64,000 bases of DNA from Rufibacter sediminis (GCF_014269285.1 NZ_JACOAF010000041.1:62001-126000), one strand, 5' to 3'. Numbered from the stretch's first letter, positions 35,867-47,087 are shown. Made by a program: numbers and translations. The notes: generated from the letters alone by a model not told the origin.

Positions 35867-36697
35867 ATGAGAAAAAGCTTTCTACGCGTAATGGGTTTAT
35901 TGGTAGGGTTAGGAGCCAGCAGCTGTTCCTCGGTGTACATGCCCAATGTGCCCAATACCCCCATGCTCACGTCTAAAGGGGAATTAAGTACCAGCGGGCA
36001 CATCACCCTGAAAGGAAACGCCAGTTTCAACTCTGCTTACGCCGTCACTGATCACGTGGGCGTGCTGCTCAGCGGCGCCATGATGAACAATGACAACAAG
36101 AAGAAAGACTTCCGCCATAATCTACTGGAGGCGGGCGGCGGCTACTTCACCACCTTCGGACCCAACCAGAACCGCGTGCTGGAGGTGTATGCCGGCCTGG
36201 GCTACGGCAGCAGCGACAGAACCTACAAAGACAAAACGTCGGAAGGGCTCACCACCTATGACCGCCAGGAGACTAGCTTCAATAAATATTTCCTGCAGGT
36301 CAACTACTCCTCCAAGAAGAAGCGGATGCTGAAGCTGTTCGGGAATGAGCACTTCCTGAACTACGGCACGGCGCTCCGGCTAAGCTACGTGAATATGAGT
36401 GAGTTCGTACGAAATGATATCAAGCAGCCCACCGAGGACAACATCTTCTTTGAGCCCATCTTCTACACCCGTATGTCCCTGACGCCTTCCATCCAGCTCC
36501 AGTACACCAGCGGCAGCAATTTCGGGTTGAAGAACCGGGACTTTATGACGGCTGGTAACTCGGTGTTCAGTATTGGGTTTATCGTGAACGTAGGCGGCAG
36601 AAAACTGAAGCAAGACGCTCCCCGGCCAGAAGACAGAACGCCGGCACTGCCCTCTATTCCTAAATGGAACAAGAAAGGGAATACCATTAAGTTGTAG
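35867..36697 (+). CDS. Outer-membrane beta-barrel lipoprotein, hypothetical
   Basis: A 276-residue protein with a signal peptide ending in GASSC (lipobox Cys about 20) and a body of alternating beta-strands typical of small Bacteroidetes outer-membrane barrels (GHITLKGNASFNSAYAV, GVLLSGAMM, LEAGGGYFTTF, VYAGLGYGSS, FSIGFIVNVGG). The C-terminal tail is basic and Pro-rich. No named family is recognised. It follows the DUF6702 gene by 277 bp; a strong terminator is at 36730. Confidence 0.7.
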   Translation: MRKSFLRVMGLLVGLGASSCSSVYMPNVPNTPMLTSKGELSTSGHITLKGNASFNSAYAVTDHVGVLLSGAMMNNDNKKKDFRHNLLEAGGGYFTTFGPNQNRVLEVYAGLGYGSSDRTYKDKTSEGLTTYDRQETSFNKYFLQVNYSSKKKRMLKLFGNEHFLNYGTALRLSYVNMSEFVRNDIKQPTEDNIFFEPIFYTRMSLTPSIQLQYTSGSNFGLKNRDFMTAGNSVFSIGFIVNVGGRKLKQDAPRPEDRTPALPSIPKWNKKGNTIKL

Positions 36698-36729
36698 GAG
36701 CGCTAATCGCAAGAAGGTATTTCCAGTTG

Positions 36730-36776
36730 AAGTGTTTCAGGGCTGTTTTCTCAAAAAGAGCCTTGAAACACTTTTT
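36730..36776 (+). terminator. Near-palindrome copy acting as terminator
   Basis: AAGTGTTTCA-GGGCT pairs with GAGCC-TTGAAACACTT, followed by TTT. It is a 38-bp family member whose outer arms are perfect; 33 bp after the barrel gene stop. Confidence 0.75.
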
Positions 36777-36899
36777 CATTTTTGTAGTGGTAAGGGAGAT
36801 GGGGGATTTTACCGTTGTAGGAACTTCGTGCATTTTCCTTTTATGATGAGTTTACTTCCATAGCTTTCTCTTCTACTTGTTTAGCTCCTTCTATTACTT

Positions 36900-37350
36900 T
36901 CTATGGTGCGGAAGTTACTTCCGTGCCTTTCCTTCTTTTCGAGTTGCTACTCCGTCCGCCGTTGTTGGTGTTCTCACCAACATCCAAGTGAACTTCCCTT
37001 AAGCAAAGATTCCCCCTTTGAAGGGGGCGAAGGGGGATGTTTACACCTGTTGATCCACTTTCTTTCCGCCTTTGCTCTTCATTTCCCTCCTCCCAAGCCA
37101 TGAGGCTGCAGATGCGGCCTGCCCGCGTTTGTCACTTTTCTCCTGGATGAGAAAAGTAACCAAAAGAATCATGAAGAAAAGAAACTCGCTGACGCTCAGA
37201 CAGTCTTTTCTTCACTTGTTATGACACCTGGTGAAAGCCTTCTGTTTCATAGCGAGCGTAAGCCGTTGCTGCTGGTGACGTTCTTGCTTGCACCTCCTCT
37301 GCACTGGGCTACGCATGCGGCCCAGTGCAGAGGAGGTGTATGTAATCGCC
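36900..37350 (+). repeat. Structured intergenic element, copy B (possible ncRNA)
   Basis: The counterpart of copy A. Hairpins: TGTTGGTG-TTCT-CACCAACA (36963-36982); ACTTTTCTC/GAGAAAAGT (37134-37142/37149-37157); TGAAGAAAAGA/TCTTTTCTTCA (37172-37182/37204-37214) around the shared loop AACTCGCTGACGCTC; a perfect 19-bp stem (37291-37309/37320-37338, core CCTCCTCTGCACTGGGC). A CCCCCTTTGAAGGGGG copy (37011-37039) is inserted between the first two. The remaining gap to 37729 holds another GTTGGTG hairpin (37431-37452), a variant CCCC repeat (37479-37509) and the porE terminator. Confidence 0.7.
37011..37039 (+). repeat. CCCCCTTTGAAGGGGG repeat, copy 4
   Basis: TCCCCCTTTGAAGGGGG then CGAAGGGGGATG, a slight variant of the copies at 9181 and 26351. 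It sits inside structured element B but is outside element A, so it is an independent unit. Confidence 0.8.
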
Positions 37351-37430
37351 TCACTTCAGAACCGCAGCAATGCCTGTAGCGTCCTATGGACGGAGATGAA
37401 TGTCTGTGTGCTGACTGGTTTCGCTCGCCT

Positions 37431-37452
37431 TTGTTGGTGTTATCACCGACAA
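37431..37452. repeat. GTTGGTG hairpin, isolated copy
   Basis: TTGTTGGTG-TTAT-CACCGACAA, the same hairpin as in elements A and B. Other copies: 48149-48172 and 52382-52405. Confidence 0.7.
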
Positions 37453-37629
37453 CTAAGATGGCGGATCAATTGCTCAAATTCCCCAGCTCGGAGGGGTAGG
37501 GGTGGTTCATCTTCTCCATAGTTCAAGTTTCTACCTTGGAACTGCTATGCGCCGAAATTTGCCAACGGGGAGGCGTTAACCTCAGGAAAACGTTGCTGAT
37601 AAACCAACGCCAGGGAACCTCCAAATGAA

Positions 37630-37704
37630 ACAGCCCTACTCACTAAGAGAGTAGGGCTGTCTGATGTTTTCGGGCCGTTTTCTGAAAAGTAGTCTTGAAA
37701 CGTT
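37630..37704 (-). terminator. Terminator hairpin plus near-palindrome after the porE-like gene
   Basis: ACAGCCCTACTC pairs with GAGTAGGGCTGT (37630-37641/37649-37660). It is followed at 37663-37704 by a 38-bp family copy (TGTTTTCGGGCCGTTTTC / TGAAAAGTAGTCTTGAAACG). Both lie just beyond the stop at 37730. Confidence 0.75.
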
Positions 37705-37729
37705 AATGCAAGAATCACTTCAAAATTGA

Positions 37730-39718
37730 TTACCAGTCTCCGCCGCCGGTGCCTGCGTCTTTGGGTTTGATCAGTTTGAATTCCACGCGACGGTTTACGG
37801 CGCGGTCTTCCAGGGTTAGTTCCGGTTTAATGGGTACTGAGCTGCCTTTGCCGATGGCGTCTATGCGGCCGGTGGCCAGGTTGCCCTTGCTTTCCAGGTA
37901 CTTCTGGATGGAGACCGCCCGCCATTGGGAGAGTTCCAGGTTGGCAGTGGGGTCGCCGCTGCTATCGGTGTGGCCTTCAATGCTGAGGCGTACCTGCGGG
38001 TGATCCACTAAAAACAGCACAATGCGGTCCAGGGTGGGTTTCATGTCTTCCTTGATCTCGGCCTTGCCTTCGTCAAATTCCAGGTTCTTGAAGATCAGCG
38101 GGATGCTGTAGTCAATAAGGCTGGTCATGATCTTCATCACGGTGTCTTCCTTCAGGTTGATTTCCTTTTCAATGGAGAAGAAATCGGAGCTCTGGATGAG
38201 CATCATGTAGCGGCTGTTGTCAATGAGATCAAAGTCAAAGGAGCCGTCTTCGCGCAGGTATTTGGAGGCGACTTCAATGCCGTTGTCCAGGTCAATGATG
38301 GAGATAATGCCGTTGAGGGGCTTGTTGGTGGTAGAGTCCATCAGAACGCCCGTGAGTTTGGTCACCGCCAGCGGATGCGCCTCCATGGGCAGCGGGAACG
38401 AATACAGATCCAGGTTCTTGAGGTCGGTTGGCTCTGAGCGCGCGTAGTACAGGTTGGTGGAGTTGGCGTTGATGGTGAAGTAATACTCGCTGCCTTTGCC
38501 GTTCACCAGCGGGCCGATGTTGCGCGGCTCCTGCCAGTTCCCGTTAAGCCGATAGGCCTTGTAGATATCAAAGTCCCCGAAGTTGAGCAACTGCCCGCGT
38601 GAGCTGAAATACAGCACCTGGTACAGCGGGTGGAAGTACGGGCTCACCTCACTCTCGCGGGTGTTCACGATAGGCCCCAGGTTCTGCGCAGGCATCCACT
38701 GGCCGTTTTTGCCTTTGTGGGTGAAGTAAATATCGCTCATGCCAAAGCCGCCCAGGCGATCAGAGGCAAAGTAGAGGGTGTCTTCCTGCGGCGAAAGCGT
38801 GGGTTGTGAGTCCCAAGCCTTGCTGTTCACGTTGGCACCCAGGTTCTTGAGGTGCCCCCAGGAGCCGTCGGCCAGGCGGGTGGCCGAGTAGAGATCGCAG
38901 TTGCCCAAGCCATCGGGGCTTTCGCAACGGGCGAAGTACAGGGTGTTGCCATCGCGGCTGAGGCAGGCCGAGCCTTCGTTGTAAATGCTGTTGATGGGCT
39001 TGCCAAAGGACTCGCCTTCGTGCCAGAAACCGTTCTCAAAGCGGGAGAAGTACAGGTCCTCATCGGTGCCGGTGGCTTTCACGCCCTTGCGGCGCGAGGT
39101 GTAAATGAACAGTTCCTCGTCTGATCGCACGGCCGGGCCGTAATCCTCGGCTTTGGAGTTGATGGCGTCTCCCATGTTGGTGTACACGCCCCGCGGCGGC
39201 TTGAATGTCGCCACTGACTTGCGGTACTCCACCAGCTCATAGTAATACTGCAGCGGTACGTACAGGTCTTTGTTTTTCTTTTCCAAAGAGTCATAGTACT
39301 GCTGCACCTGCCTGATGTCGGTGCGGTGGTGTTTCAGGACCAGCCGGTAGTACGCCACCGCTTTGTCACGTTGCCCCAGCCGTTCGTAGAGTTGTCCCAA
39401 ACGCCAGAGAAGTTTTGTATCTTTATAGAAATTTTCAATCCCGAAGTTGCCCACGTACTCGGTCAGCAGCGGAAGCACCTTGTCCCAGGCCTTCTTCTTC
39501 TCCAGTTTCAGGATGGTCTCGTACTTGGACTTATGATAGTAGTAGGGTACCCGGTTGATGTTAGGAAAATGCAACACGGGTTCGGCCTCCGGGGCTTTTT
39601 TGCGGAGCGAGTCCGTCACCGGCCGTTGTTTCAGGCGCAGGGTAGGCTTGGTTTGCCCCACCGCGGAGAAACCGATAAACGAAAACAGAAGAAAAAGTAA
39701 AAATCCAGTACGCAACAT
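37730..39718 (-). CDS. porE: PorE-like OmpA family protein (TPR, propeller, CRD, OmpA)
   Basis: A 662-residue envelope protein with the full four-part order of PorE, a type IX secretion component that anchors to peptidoglycan. Seen: a signal peptide, TPR-like helices (about 60-150, WRLGQLYERLGQRDKAVAYYRL), a WD40/PD40 propeller (about 180-440; AVRSDEELFIYTSRR, SACLSRDGNTLYFA, PTLSPQEDTLYFASDR), a carboxypeptidase-regulatory-like domain (about 455-520, LTGVLMDSTTNKPLNG) and a C-terminal OmpA domain (LSIEGHTDSSGDPTANLELSQWRA, then RR). Many related OmpA paralogues exist, so the PorE assignment is probable rather than certain; porQ is 2.7 kb away. Confidence 0.8.
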   Translation of the reverse strand: MLRTGFLLFLLFSFIGFSAVGQTKPTLRLKQRPVTDSLRKKAPEAEPVLHFPNINRVPYYYHKSKYETILKLEKKKAWDKVLPLLTEYVGNFGIENFYKDTKLLWRLGQLYERLGQRDKAVAYYRLVLKHHRTDIRQVQQYYDSLEKKNKDLYVPLQYYYELVEYRKSVATFKPPRGVYTNMGDAINSKAEDYGPAVRSDEELFIYTSRRKGVKATGTDEDLYFSRFENGFWHEGESFGKPINSIYNEGSACLSRDGNTLYFARCESPDGLGNCDLYSATRLADGSWGHLKNLGANVNSKAWDSQPTLSPQEDTLYFASDRLGGFGMSDIYFTHKGKNGQWMPAQNLGPIVNTRESEVSPYFHPLYQVLYFSSRGQLLNFGDFDIYKAYRLNGNWQEPRNIGPLVNGKGSEYYFTINANSTNLYYARSEPTDLKNLDLYSFPLPMEAHPLAVTKLTGVLMDSTTNKPLNGIISIIDLDNGIEVASKYLREDGSFDFDLIDNSRYMMLIQSSDFFSIEKEINLKEDTVMKIMTSLIDYSIPLIFKNLEFDEGKAEIKEDMKPTLDRIVLFLVDHPQVRLSIEGHTDSSGDPTANLELSQWRAVSIQKYLESKGNLATGRIDAIGKGSSVPIKPELTLEDRAVNRRVEFKLIKPKDAGTGGGDW

Positions 39719-39913
39719 AACAGAAAGGGCACCTGAAAAGCATTATTTCAATATGCAGTACCAAATGTAGCTTTTTCTGTGATGAAATTATCCCTCTTCT
39801 ATAGAATTCGGGCGATATATTGGCATAGGACTTGACAAGTATATATATTAAAGCCAAACAACACAACCGACGGGAGGATTGCTGTCAAATTGGCATCCTC
39901 AGAGACACGACGT

Positions 39914-42410
<2,497 letters not shown>

Positions 42411-42412
<2 letters not shown>

Positions 42413-42447
42413 TTTTAGCCTGTTTTCAGAAAAACGATGCAGAAACG
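42411..42447. repeat. 38-bp near-palindrome spanning the lon/porQ junction
   Basis: GATTTTAGCCTGTTTTC / AGAAAAACGATGCAGAAACG overlaps the lon stop and the porQ start codon (42437), so the repeat supplies both ends of two genes. Confidence 0.65.
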
Positions 42448-43483
42448 CCTTTTCCTTTTGGGTCTTTTGTCTGTTGCCTTTGTGCAACTGGCCTTTGCCC
42501 AAGTGGGAGGGCGTTCTGTGTTTCGGTTCCTGGATGTGCCCACGCATGCGCGCGTGGCGGCCTTGGGCGGCGTAAACGTTTCTTCGGGTTTGGAGGATGT
42601 GAACGCCGTGACGGCCAACCCGGCGCTCATGCATGGCAAAACGGATAATCACCTGGGCCTCACTCACCTGAATTACCTGTCAGATGTCAGTCAGAACAAC
42701 CTGAATTACACGTTGGAAAGCAGCCGCTGGGGTCGCAACGCTATTGGCGTGCAGTATCTGGACTATGGTTCGTTCACCCAGACCAACGAGGCCGGGGTAG
42801 AGGAGGGAAGCTTCAAGGTGCGGGATTACGCGTTTAGCTTGTCGCACGCGGCTACTATTGAGGTTTTTACCCTGGGGGCCACGGCCAAAGTGGCGGTTTC
42901 CAGCATTGCCGGAAACCAGGCGGTGGCGGCGTTGATCGACCTGGGCGGAACCTTCAAGCACCCGGAGCGGGATTTTGTGGTGGGATTGGCCATCAAGAAC
43001 CTGGGCGTGATGCTGAAACCCTATGACGGCGCTGAACGCGAAGACATGCCGCTGGACATCCAGCTGGGCGCCAGCTACAAACCCGAGCATGCGCCGTTCC
43101 GGCTGTCGCTCACGGCGCACCAACTGCAACGCTTTGACATTGTCTACCTGGACCCCGACAAGCCCGGTACCATCAACGAGAACAACGAGGAGGTAAAGGA
43201 AAAGAAAACCTTCGGGGACAAGCTGGCCCGGCACTTTGTGGTGGGCGGCGAGTTTATTCTGGGTCCGGGATTTCAGCTGCGGGGCGGCTACAACCACCTC
43301 CGCCGGAAAGAACTGGTGGTGGAGAACGTAGGCGGCATGGCGGGCTTTTCGTTCGGGGCCTCGGTGAAAGTGCACGCGTTTCGGTTTGAGTACACTTATG
43401 CCAAGTATCACGTGGCGGGAGCCAGCAATTACCTCACCCTCAACACAGACCTGAACCGGTTTCTGAAGAAGAAGCTGGATTGA
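42437..43483 (+). CDS. porQ: Type IX secretion system protein PorQ
   Basis: A 348-residue outer-membrane beta-barrel of the FadL/PorV-like class. Seen: a signal peptide (LFLLGLLSVAFVQLAFAQ), the PorQ-typical start GGRSVFRFLDVPTHARVAALGGVNVS, TANPALM, and repeated amphipathic strands to the C-terminal HAFRFEYTYAKYHVAGASNYLTLNTDL. In P. gingivalis and related species PorQ works with PorU/V/Z at the attachment complex. Here it follows lon by 24 bp; its start codon and stop codon both lie in repeat sequence (palindrome at the start, octamer repeat at the stop). Confidence 0.9.
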   Translation: MQKRLFLLGLLSVAFVQLAFAQVGGRSVFRFLDVPTHARVAALGGVNVSSGLEDVNAVTANPALMHGKTDNHLGLTHLNYLSDVSQNNLNYTLESSRWGRNAIGVQYLDYGSFTQTNEAGVEEGSFKVRDYAFSLSHAATIEVFTLGATAKVAVSSIAGNQAVAALIDLGGTFKHPERDFVVGLAIKNLGVMLKPYDGAEREDMPLDIQLGASYKPEHAPFRLSLTAHQLQRFDIVYLDPDKPGTINENNEEVKEKKTFGDKLARHFVVGGEFILGPGFQLRGGYNHLRRKELVVENVGGMAGFSFGASVKVHAFRFEYTYAKYHVAGASNYLTLNTDLNRFLKKKLD

Positions 43484-43531
43484 TGTGAAGATGTGGAAAT
43501 TTGGAGATGTGTGGATGGGAAAATGTGCGAA
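43482..43531 (+). repeat. 8-bp-period degenerate repeat (copy 3)
   Basis: Octamers gatgtgaa, gatgtgga, aatttgga, gatgtgtg, gatgggaa, aatgtgcg run directly from within the porQ stop codon TGA (43481-43483). Only one orientation is present. The 43484-43863 gap also holds a GTCATCCTGAAAGGATC copy (43547-43576) and a palindrome (43624-43664), but no gene. Confidence 0.8.
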
Positions 43532-43546
43532 TAACCCTCCCCAACT

Positions 43547-43576
43547 GTCATCCTGAAAGGATCTTGTGGGCGAACT
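43547..43576 (+). repeat. Dispersed GTCATyCTGAAAGGAyC repeat, copy 2
   Basis: GTCATCCTGAAAGGATCTTG then TGGGCGAACT; see copies at 16881 and 45307. Confidence 0.8.
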
Positions 43577-43623
43577 CGGAAGGCGCCTCCCAGCGGTAGA
43601 GAACTGGAAGATATGTAATGCTT

Positions 43624-43664
43624 CCGTTTAGGAGCCGATTTCTGCAAAACAGGTCTAAATCAGG
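43624..43664. repeat. 38-bp near-palindrome family, copy 21
   Basis: CCGTTTAGGAGCCGATTTC / TGCAAAACAGGTCTAAATCAGG, in the porQ/hslU gap; decayed. Confidence 0.65.
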
Positions 43665-43863
43665 CGTGTTTTTCAACGAAGAGCCATTGAAGCAAGGTGA
43701 TCACCAACAACTTTTCACCTACCCCGTTAACGCAGGTAAGTGCCAGACAAAAGAAGATTTGATAAATAAACCGGTGTTTCACCGTTAGAACAAGATAATT
43801 CAGTTTTATGGAGGAGCCGCTCCAGTTCATCTAAGCGCTCTTTCTCTCAATTATTCCATACCT

Positions 43864-45270
43864 ATGTTAGATCCAAGCAAGTATTTAACCCCCAGCCAGA
43901 TTGTAGCCGAGTTAGATAAATATATCATTGGGCAGCAGGACGCCAAAAGGAACGTAGCTATAGCGTTGCGGAACCGCTGGCGCCGGATGCACGCTGATCC
44001 TGAGATGCAGAAGGAGATCGTGCCCAACAACATCCTCATGATTGGCGCCACCGGGGTGGGGAAAACCGAGATCGCGCGCCGGCTGGCCAGCATCGCCGAT
44101 GCCCCTTTCACCAAAGTGGAGGCCTCTAAGTTCACCGAGGTGGGCTACGTGGGCCGCGACGTGGAAAGCATGGTGCGTGACCTGGTAGAGCAGGCCGTGA
44201 ACATGGTGAAAACCCGCAAGAAAGAAGAAGTGAAACAACAGGCCGCCCTGGTGGTGGAAGAGGTGATCCTGGATGCGCTCATCCCGCCCATCAACCAGCC
44301 GGGCAACCGCGACATGGTGGGCTTTGGCGGCAACAACCACACCTCCTCAGACATGCCTGATAGCGACCTGGAACTGAATGAGCGCACCCGTGAGCGGTTT
44401 CGGCAAAAAATCCGCAACGGTGAGCTGGAAGACCGCAAGATTGACATCAAGGTGTCGCAGAATCCTTCTTCCGGCGTGGGCGTGGTGGGACCGGGCATGG
44501 ACGAGATGTCCATGATGAACATCCAGGAGATGATCGGGAACATGATGCCCAAGAAAACCAAGAAGCGAAAAGTGACCATCGCCGAGGCCCGCAAACTGCT
44601 GCTGGAGGAAGAAGCCGCCAAGCTCATTGATATGGACGAGGTCAAAGAAGAAGCGATTCAGAAGGCCGAAAACGCGGGCATCATCTTCATTGACGAGATT
44701 GACAAAGTAGCCAGCTCCAGCAACAAGGGCGGCGGCGGCCCGGACGTGAGCCGCGAAGGCGTGCAGCGTGACCTGTTGCCCATCGTGGAAGGCAGCACCG
44801 TGAACACCAAGTACGGCGTCATCAAAACCGACCATATTCTGTTTATTGCCGCCGGGGCGTTTCACGTGGCCAAACCCTCCGATCTAATTCCGGAGTTGCA
44901 GGGCCGTTTCCCCATCAGAGTGGAACTGCAGAGCCTGAGCAAAGACGATTTCTACCAGATCCTGAAATACCCTAAAAACGCCCTCACCAAGCAGTACGAA
45001 GAGCTGCTGAAGGCCGAAGGCGTGGAACTCAGCTTCACGGACGAGTCCCTGCACAAGCTCGCCGAGATCTCCTTCGAGGTGAACGCCGAGGTGGAGAACA
45101 TTGGTGCCCGCCGCCTGCAGACCGTCATGAGCCGCCTGCTCAACGACATCCTGTTTGAAGTGCCTGACACCATTCCGCCTAACGCGCACCTCATGATCAC
45201 CCCAGAACTGGTAGAGGAACGCCTGAGAGACATGGTCAAAAACCGCGACCTGAGTCAGTATATCCTGTAA
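43864..45270 (+). CDS. hslU: ATP-dependent protease ATPase subunit HslU
   Basis: An AAA+ unfoldase that pairs with the HslV peptidase. Seen: LTPSQIVAELDKYIIGQQDAKRNVAIALRNRWRR, Walker A GATGVGKTE, the pore motif GYVGRDVESMVRDL, a large I-domain with acidic and Gln/Lys-rich stretches (about 110-230), Walker B IIFIDEIDKVA, the sensor LIPELQGRFPIRVEL, and the HslV-activating C-terminal tail ending RDLSQYIL. No hslV is next to it, unlike in Proteobacteria; it must be elsewhere. Confidence 0.97.
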   Translation: MLDPSKYLTPSQIVAELDKYIIGQQDAKRNVAIALRNRWRRMHADPEMQKEIVPNNILMIGATGVGKTEIARRLASIADAPFTKVEASKFTEVGYVGRDVESMVRDLVEQAVNMVKTRKKEEVKQQAALVVEEVILDALIPPINQPGNRDMVGFGGNNHTSSDMPDSDLELNERTRERFRQKIRNGELEDRKIDIKVSQNPSSGVGVVGPGMDEMSMMNIQEMIGNMMPKKTKKRKVTIAEARKLLLEEEAAKLIDMDEVKEEAIQKAENAGIIFIDEIDKVASSSNKGGGGPDVSREGVQRDLLPIVEGSTVNTKYGVIKTDHILFIAAGAFHVAKPSDLIPELQGRFPIRVELQSLSKDDFYQILKYPKNALTKQYEELLKAEGVELSFTDESLHKLAEISFEVNAEVENIGARRLQTVMSRLLNDILFEVPDTIPPNAHLMITPELVEERLRDMVKNRDLSQYIL

Positions 45271-45306
45271 GCAGGAAGTAGTTGTTCCCTGAAAGAACCC
45301 ACTCAT

Positions 45307-45336
45307 GTCATTCTGAAAGGATCTTGTGGGCGAACT
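45307..45336 (+). repeat. Dispersed GTCATyCTGAAAGGAyC repeat, copy 3
   Basis: GTCATTCTGAAAGGATCTTG then TGGGCGAACT. It lies just after hslU. Confidence 0.8.
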
Positions 45337-45375
45337 AGAAAAGCTGCCCGCTAGCAGGATCTTTATCGAATGAAT

Positions 45376-45456
45376 CCAAAACAGGAAGAGCCGCTGCCCA
45401 TTGGGTAGCGGCTCTTCCTGTTTTGGGGCTGTTTTATGAAAAACGGGATGAAACGG
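45376..45456. terminator. 20-bp hairpin joined to a near-palindrome, after hslU
   Basis: CCAAAACAGGAAGAGCCGCT (45376-45395) and its perfect complement (45407-45426), with further CCCA/TGGG pairing in the loop. The right arm ends CTGTTTTGG, which is also the left flank of a 38-bp family copy (45419-45456, GGGGCTGTTTTATGAAAAACGG). The two structures share bases and could exclude each other. Confidence 0.8.
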
Positions 45457-45488
45457 CATCATGTCTTTAGTTCGAAACCTCTACAGAT

Positions 45489-46220
45489 ATGGATTATAGG
45501 TACCTACTAAAGAAATCTACTTTATCATGGGTGGCAATCATGATGCTTGTACTTACAGCTTGTCAAACAGAAAACTCCAAAATGGATCCAGAAGGGAACA
45601 CAAGTGAGCTTTTTGTCATCGCAGGAGATAGCCGTGATTCATCAGAAATGGTGTATCTGTCTTCGGTTACTATATTTAAGGGCACAGATACCTTGAAAAC
45701 TGCTGCTTCAGAATTTCCATCATATTATCTATGGCTTGGTAAGTTTGAGAAAGGCAGCTATACTTTATCTTATCGAAATATCTTTGATCAGCCTGTTAGC
45801 CAAGTTGTTAAGGCCACAGGTGCTGCTATTGATACGTTAGTTGTCTATGTTGATAAGGCAGATTACACAGATGTGGTTTGCCGCGCCAAAATAGACCGTT
45901 TAAAAGAAGGGGAACACTTCACCATCTGTTATACTTCTACAGGATGTGGTCATTTTGAAAGAGATTCTCTGACCATTTATAATGTGAAGGGTAGCTTGAT
46001 CGCCTATAATAAGTTTAAAGCGGTGTTGTTGTCAAACAAGCAAGTGGAGGCAATTAGGGAATTTGAATATCAAGCTACTCTAATTAAAGGTGGAGGCTGT
46101 ACAACTGTAGATTCATATCAAATCAAATTTAAAAAGGAGGTAAGCAAATGTGCTGATGGAAGTTGCCGTTGGGAAGGGTTTAAGATGCTAACAAAAAGGC
46201 TTTTTAAGAGAAGTACCTGA
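45489..46220 (+). CDS. Hypothetical lipoprotein, AT-rich
   Basis: A 243-residue protein with a signal peptide ending in LTAC (Cys about 25) followed by a polar linker. A beta-rich N-terminal half (about 40-135) is followed by a C-terminal half with paired cysteines (VVCRAKI, TICYTSTGCGHF, GGGCTTVDSY, SKCADGSCRW), possibly disulphide-bonded in the periplasm, and a basic end. No family is recognised. Base composition is clearly more AT-rich than hslU or the SDR around it, and it is flanked by repeats upstream, so it may be a recent arrival. Confidence 0.7.
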   Translation: MDYRYLLKKSTLSWVAIMMLVLTACQTENSKMDPEGNTSELFVIAGDSRDSSEMVYLSSVTIFKGTDTLKTAASEFPSYYLWLGKFEKGSYTLSYRNIFDQPVSQVVKATGAAIDTLVVYVDKADYTDVVCRAKIDRLKEGEHFTICYTSTGCGHFERDSLTIYNVKGSLIAYNKFKAVLLSNKQVEAIREFEYQATLIKGGGCTTVDSYQIKFKKEVSKCADGSCRWEGFKMLTKRLFKRST

Positions 46221-46336
46221 ATAGTAGAAAGGAAACGAACACCATGTGCCCAGATTTGGAGAGAGGATGAAGTCTATACAAACTTTTAGCACTTAGTTTT
46301 GCGTATCACCTAATGAATTCCCGTTCCTAATCCCTA

Positions 46337-47074
46337 ATGAACACTATGAACCACTACATCATCACCGGAGCCAGCCGCGGGTTGGGGAAAGCCCTCGCCG
46401 AGGCCTTGTTAGAAGACGAGCAGAACTGCGTGGTAGGCGTTTCCCGCCACAGCACCATCCAACATCCCCGCTACCGGCACCAGCCGCTGGATTTTTCAGA
46501 CATTGCCGGGGTGGAGCATAACCTGCACAAAGTGTTCGCTCCGTTAGACGATGCACAAAAGATAGTGCTGGTGAACAACGCCGGGGTGATCGGCGAAATC
46601 GGGTACGTGGGGCAGAGCAAGAGCGAGCATTTCGAGTTCGTATTTGACGTGAACGTGATTGTGCCGGCCATGCTCATGAACATGTACCTGCAAAGCTACC
46701 AGCACCGCCAGAACTGCGAAAAAATGATTGTGAACATCAGCTCCGGCGCGGGGCAGAAAGCCAAAGATGGTTGGGCGGCCTACTGCGCCTCCAAAGCCGC
46801 GCTGGACATGCTCTCGCAGACGGCGCAGCTGGAGCAGGACCAACTGGGAACCGGCGTGCGGGTATTTTCTCTGTCGCCGGGGCTGATTGACACCGAGATG
46901 CAGGAGCAGATCAGGGAAGCCGATGCGGACCAGTTCAGCGGGGTGCAGCAGTTCAGGGACTACAAAACGCAGGGAGCCTTGGTTTCACCGGAGGAGGTTG
47001 CCCAGAAAGTCATCCAGCTCATGCGCGAACCCAGCCTAGCCGCGGGCGTGGTGTGCTCAGTCCGGAATTTCTAA
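46337..47074 (+). CDS. Short-chain dehydrogenase/reductase
   Basis: A 245-residue classical SDR. Seen: the NADP-binding ITGASRGLGKALAE (about 8-20), LVNNAGVIGEIG, catalytic Ser in IVNISSGAG, Tyr-Lys in YCASKAALD, and SLSPGLIDTEM. The pattern resembles sepiapterin/benzil-reductase-type SDRs. The substrate is unknown. Either ATG (46337 or 46346) could be used; the second places the Rossmann strand more typically. It is followed at 47088 by a palindrome and then the S1/P1 nuclease gene. Confidence 0.9.
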   Translation: MNTMNHYIITGASRGLGKALAEALLEDEQNCVVGVSRHSTIQHPRYRHQPLDFSDIAGVEHNLHKVFAPLDDAQKIVLVNNAGVIGEIGYVGQSKSEHFEFVFDVNVIVPAMLMNMYLQSYQHRQNCEKMIVNISSGAGQKAKDGWAAYCASKAALDMLSQTAQLEQDQLGTGVRVFSLSPGLIDTEMQEQIREADADQFSGVQQFRDYKTQGALVSPEEVAQKVIQLMREPSLAAGVVCSVRNF

Positions 47075-47087
47075 GGAGCGTTTTAAG

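Noticed and set aside
37172-37214. Group of hairpins in element B as intrinsic terminators only
   Set aside because: They are not followed by T-runs, and the linkers between them are conserved with element A, which terminators would not need.
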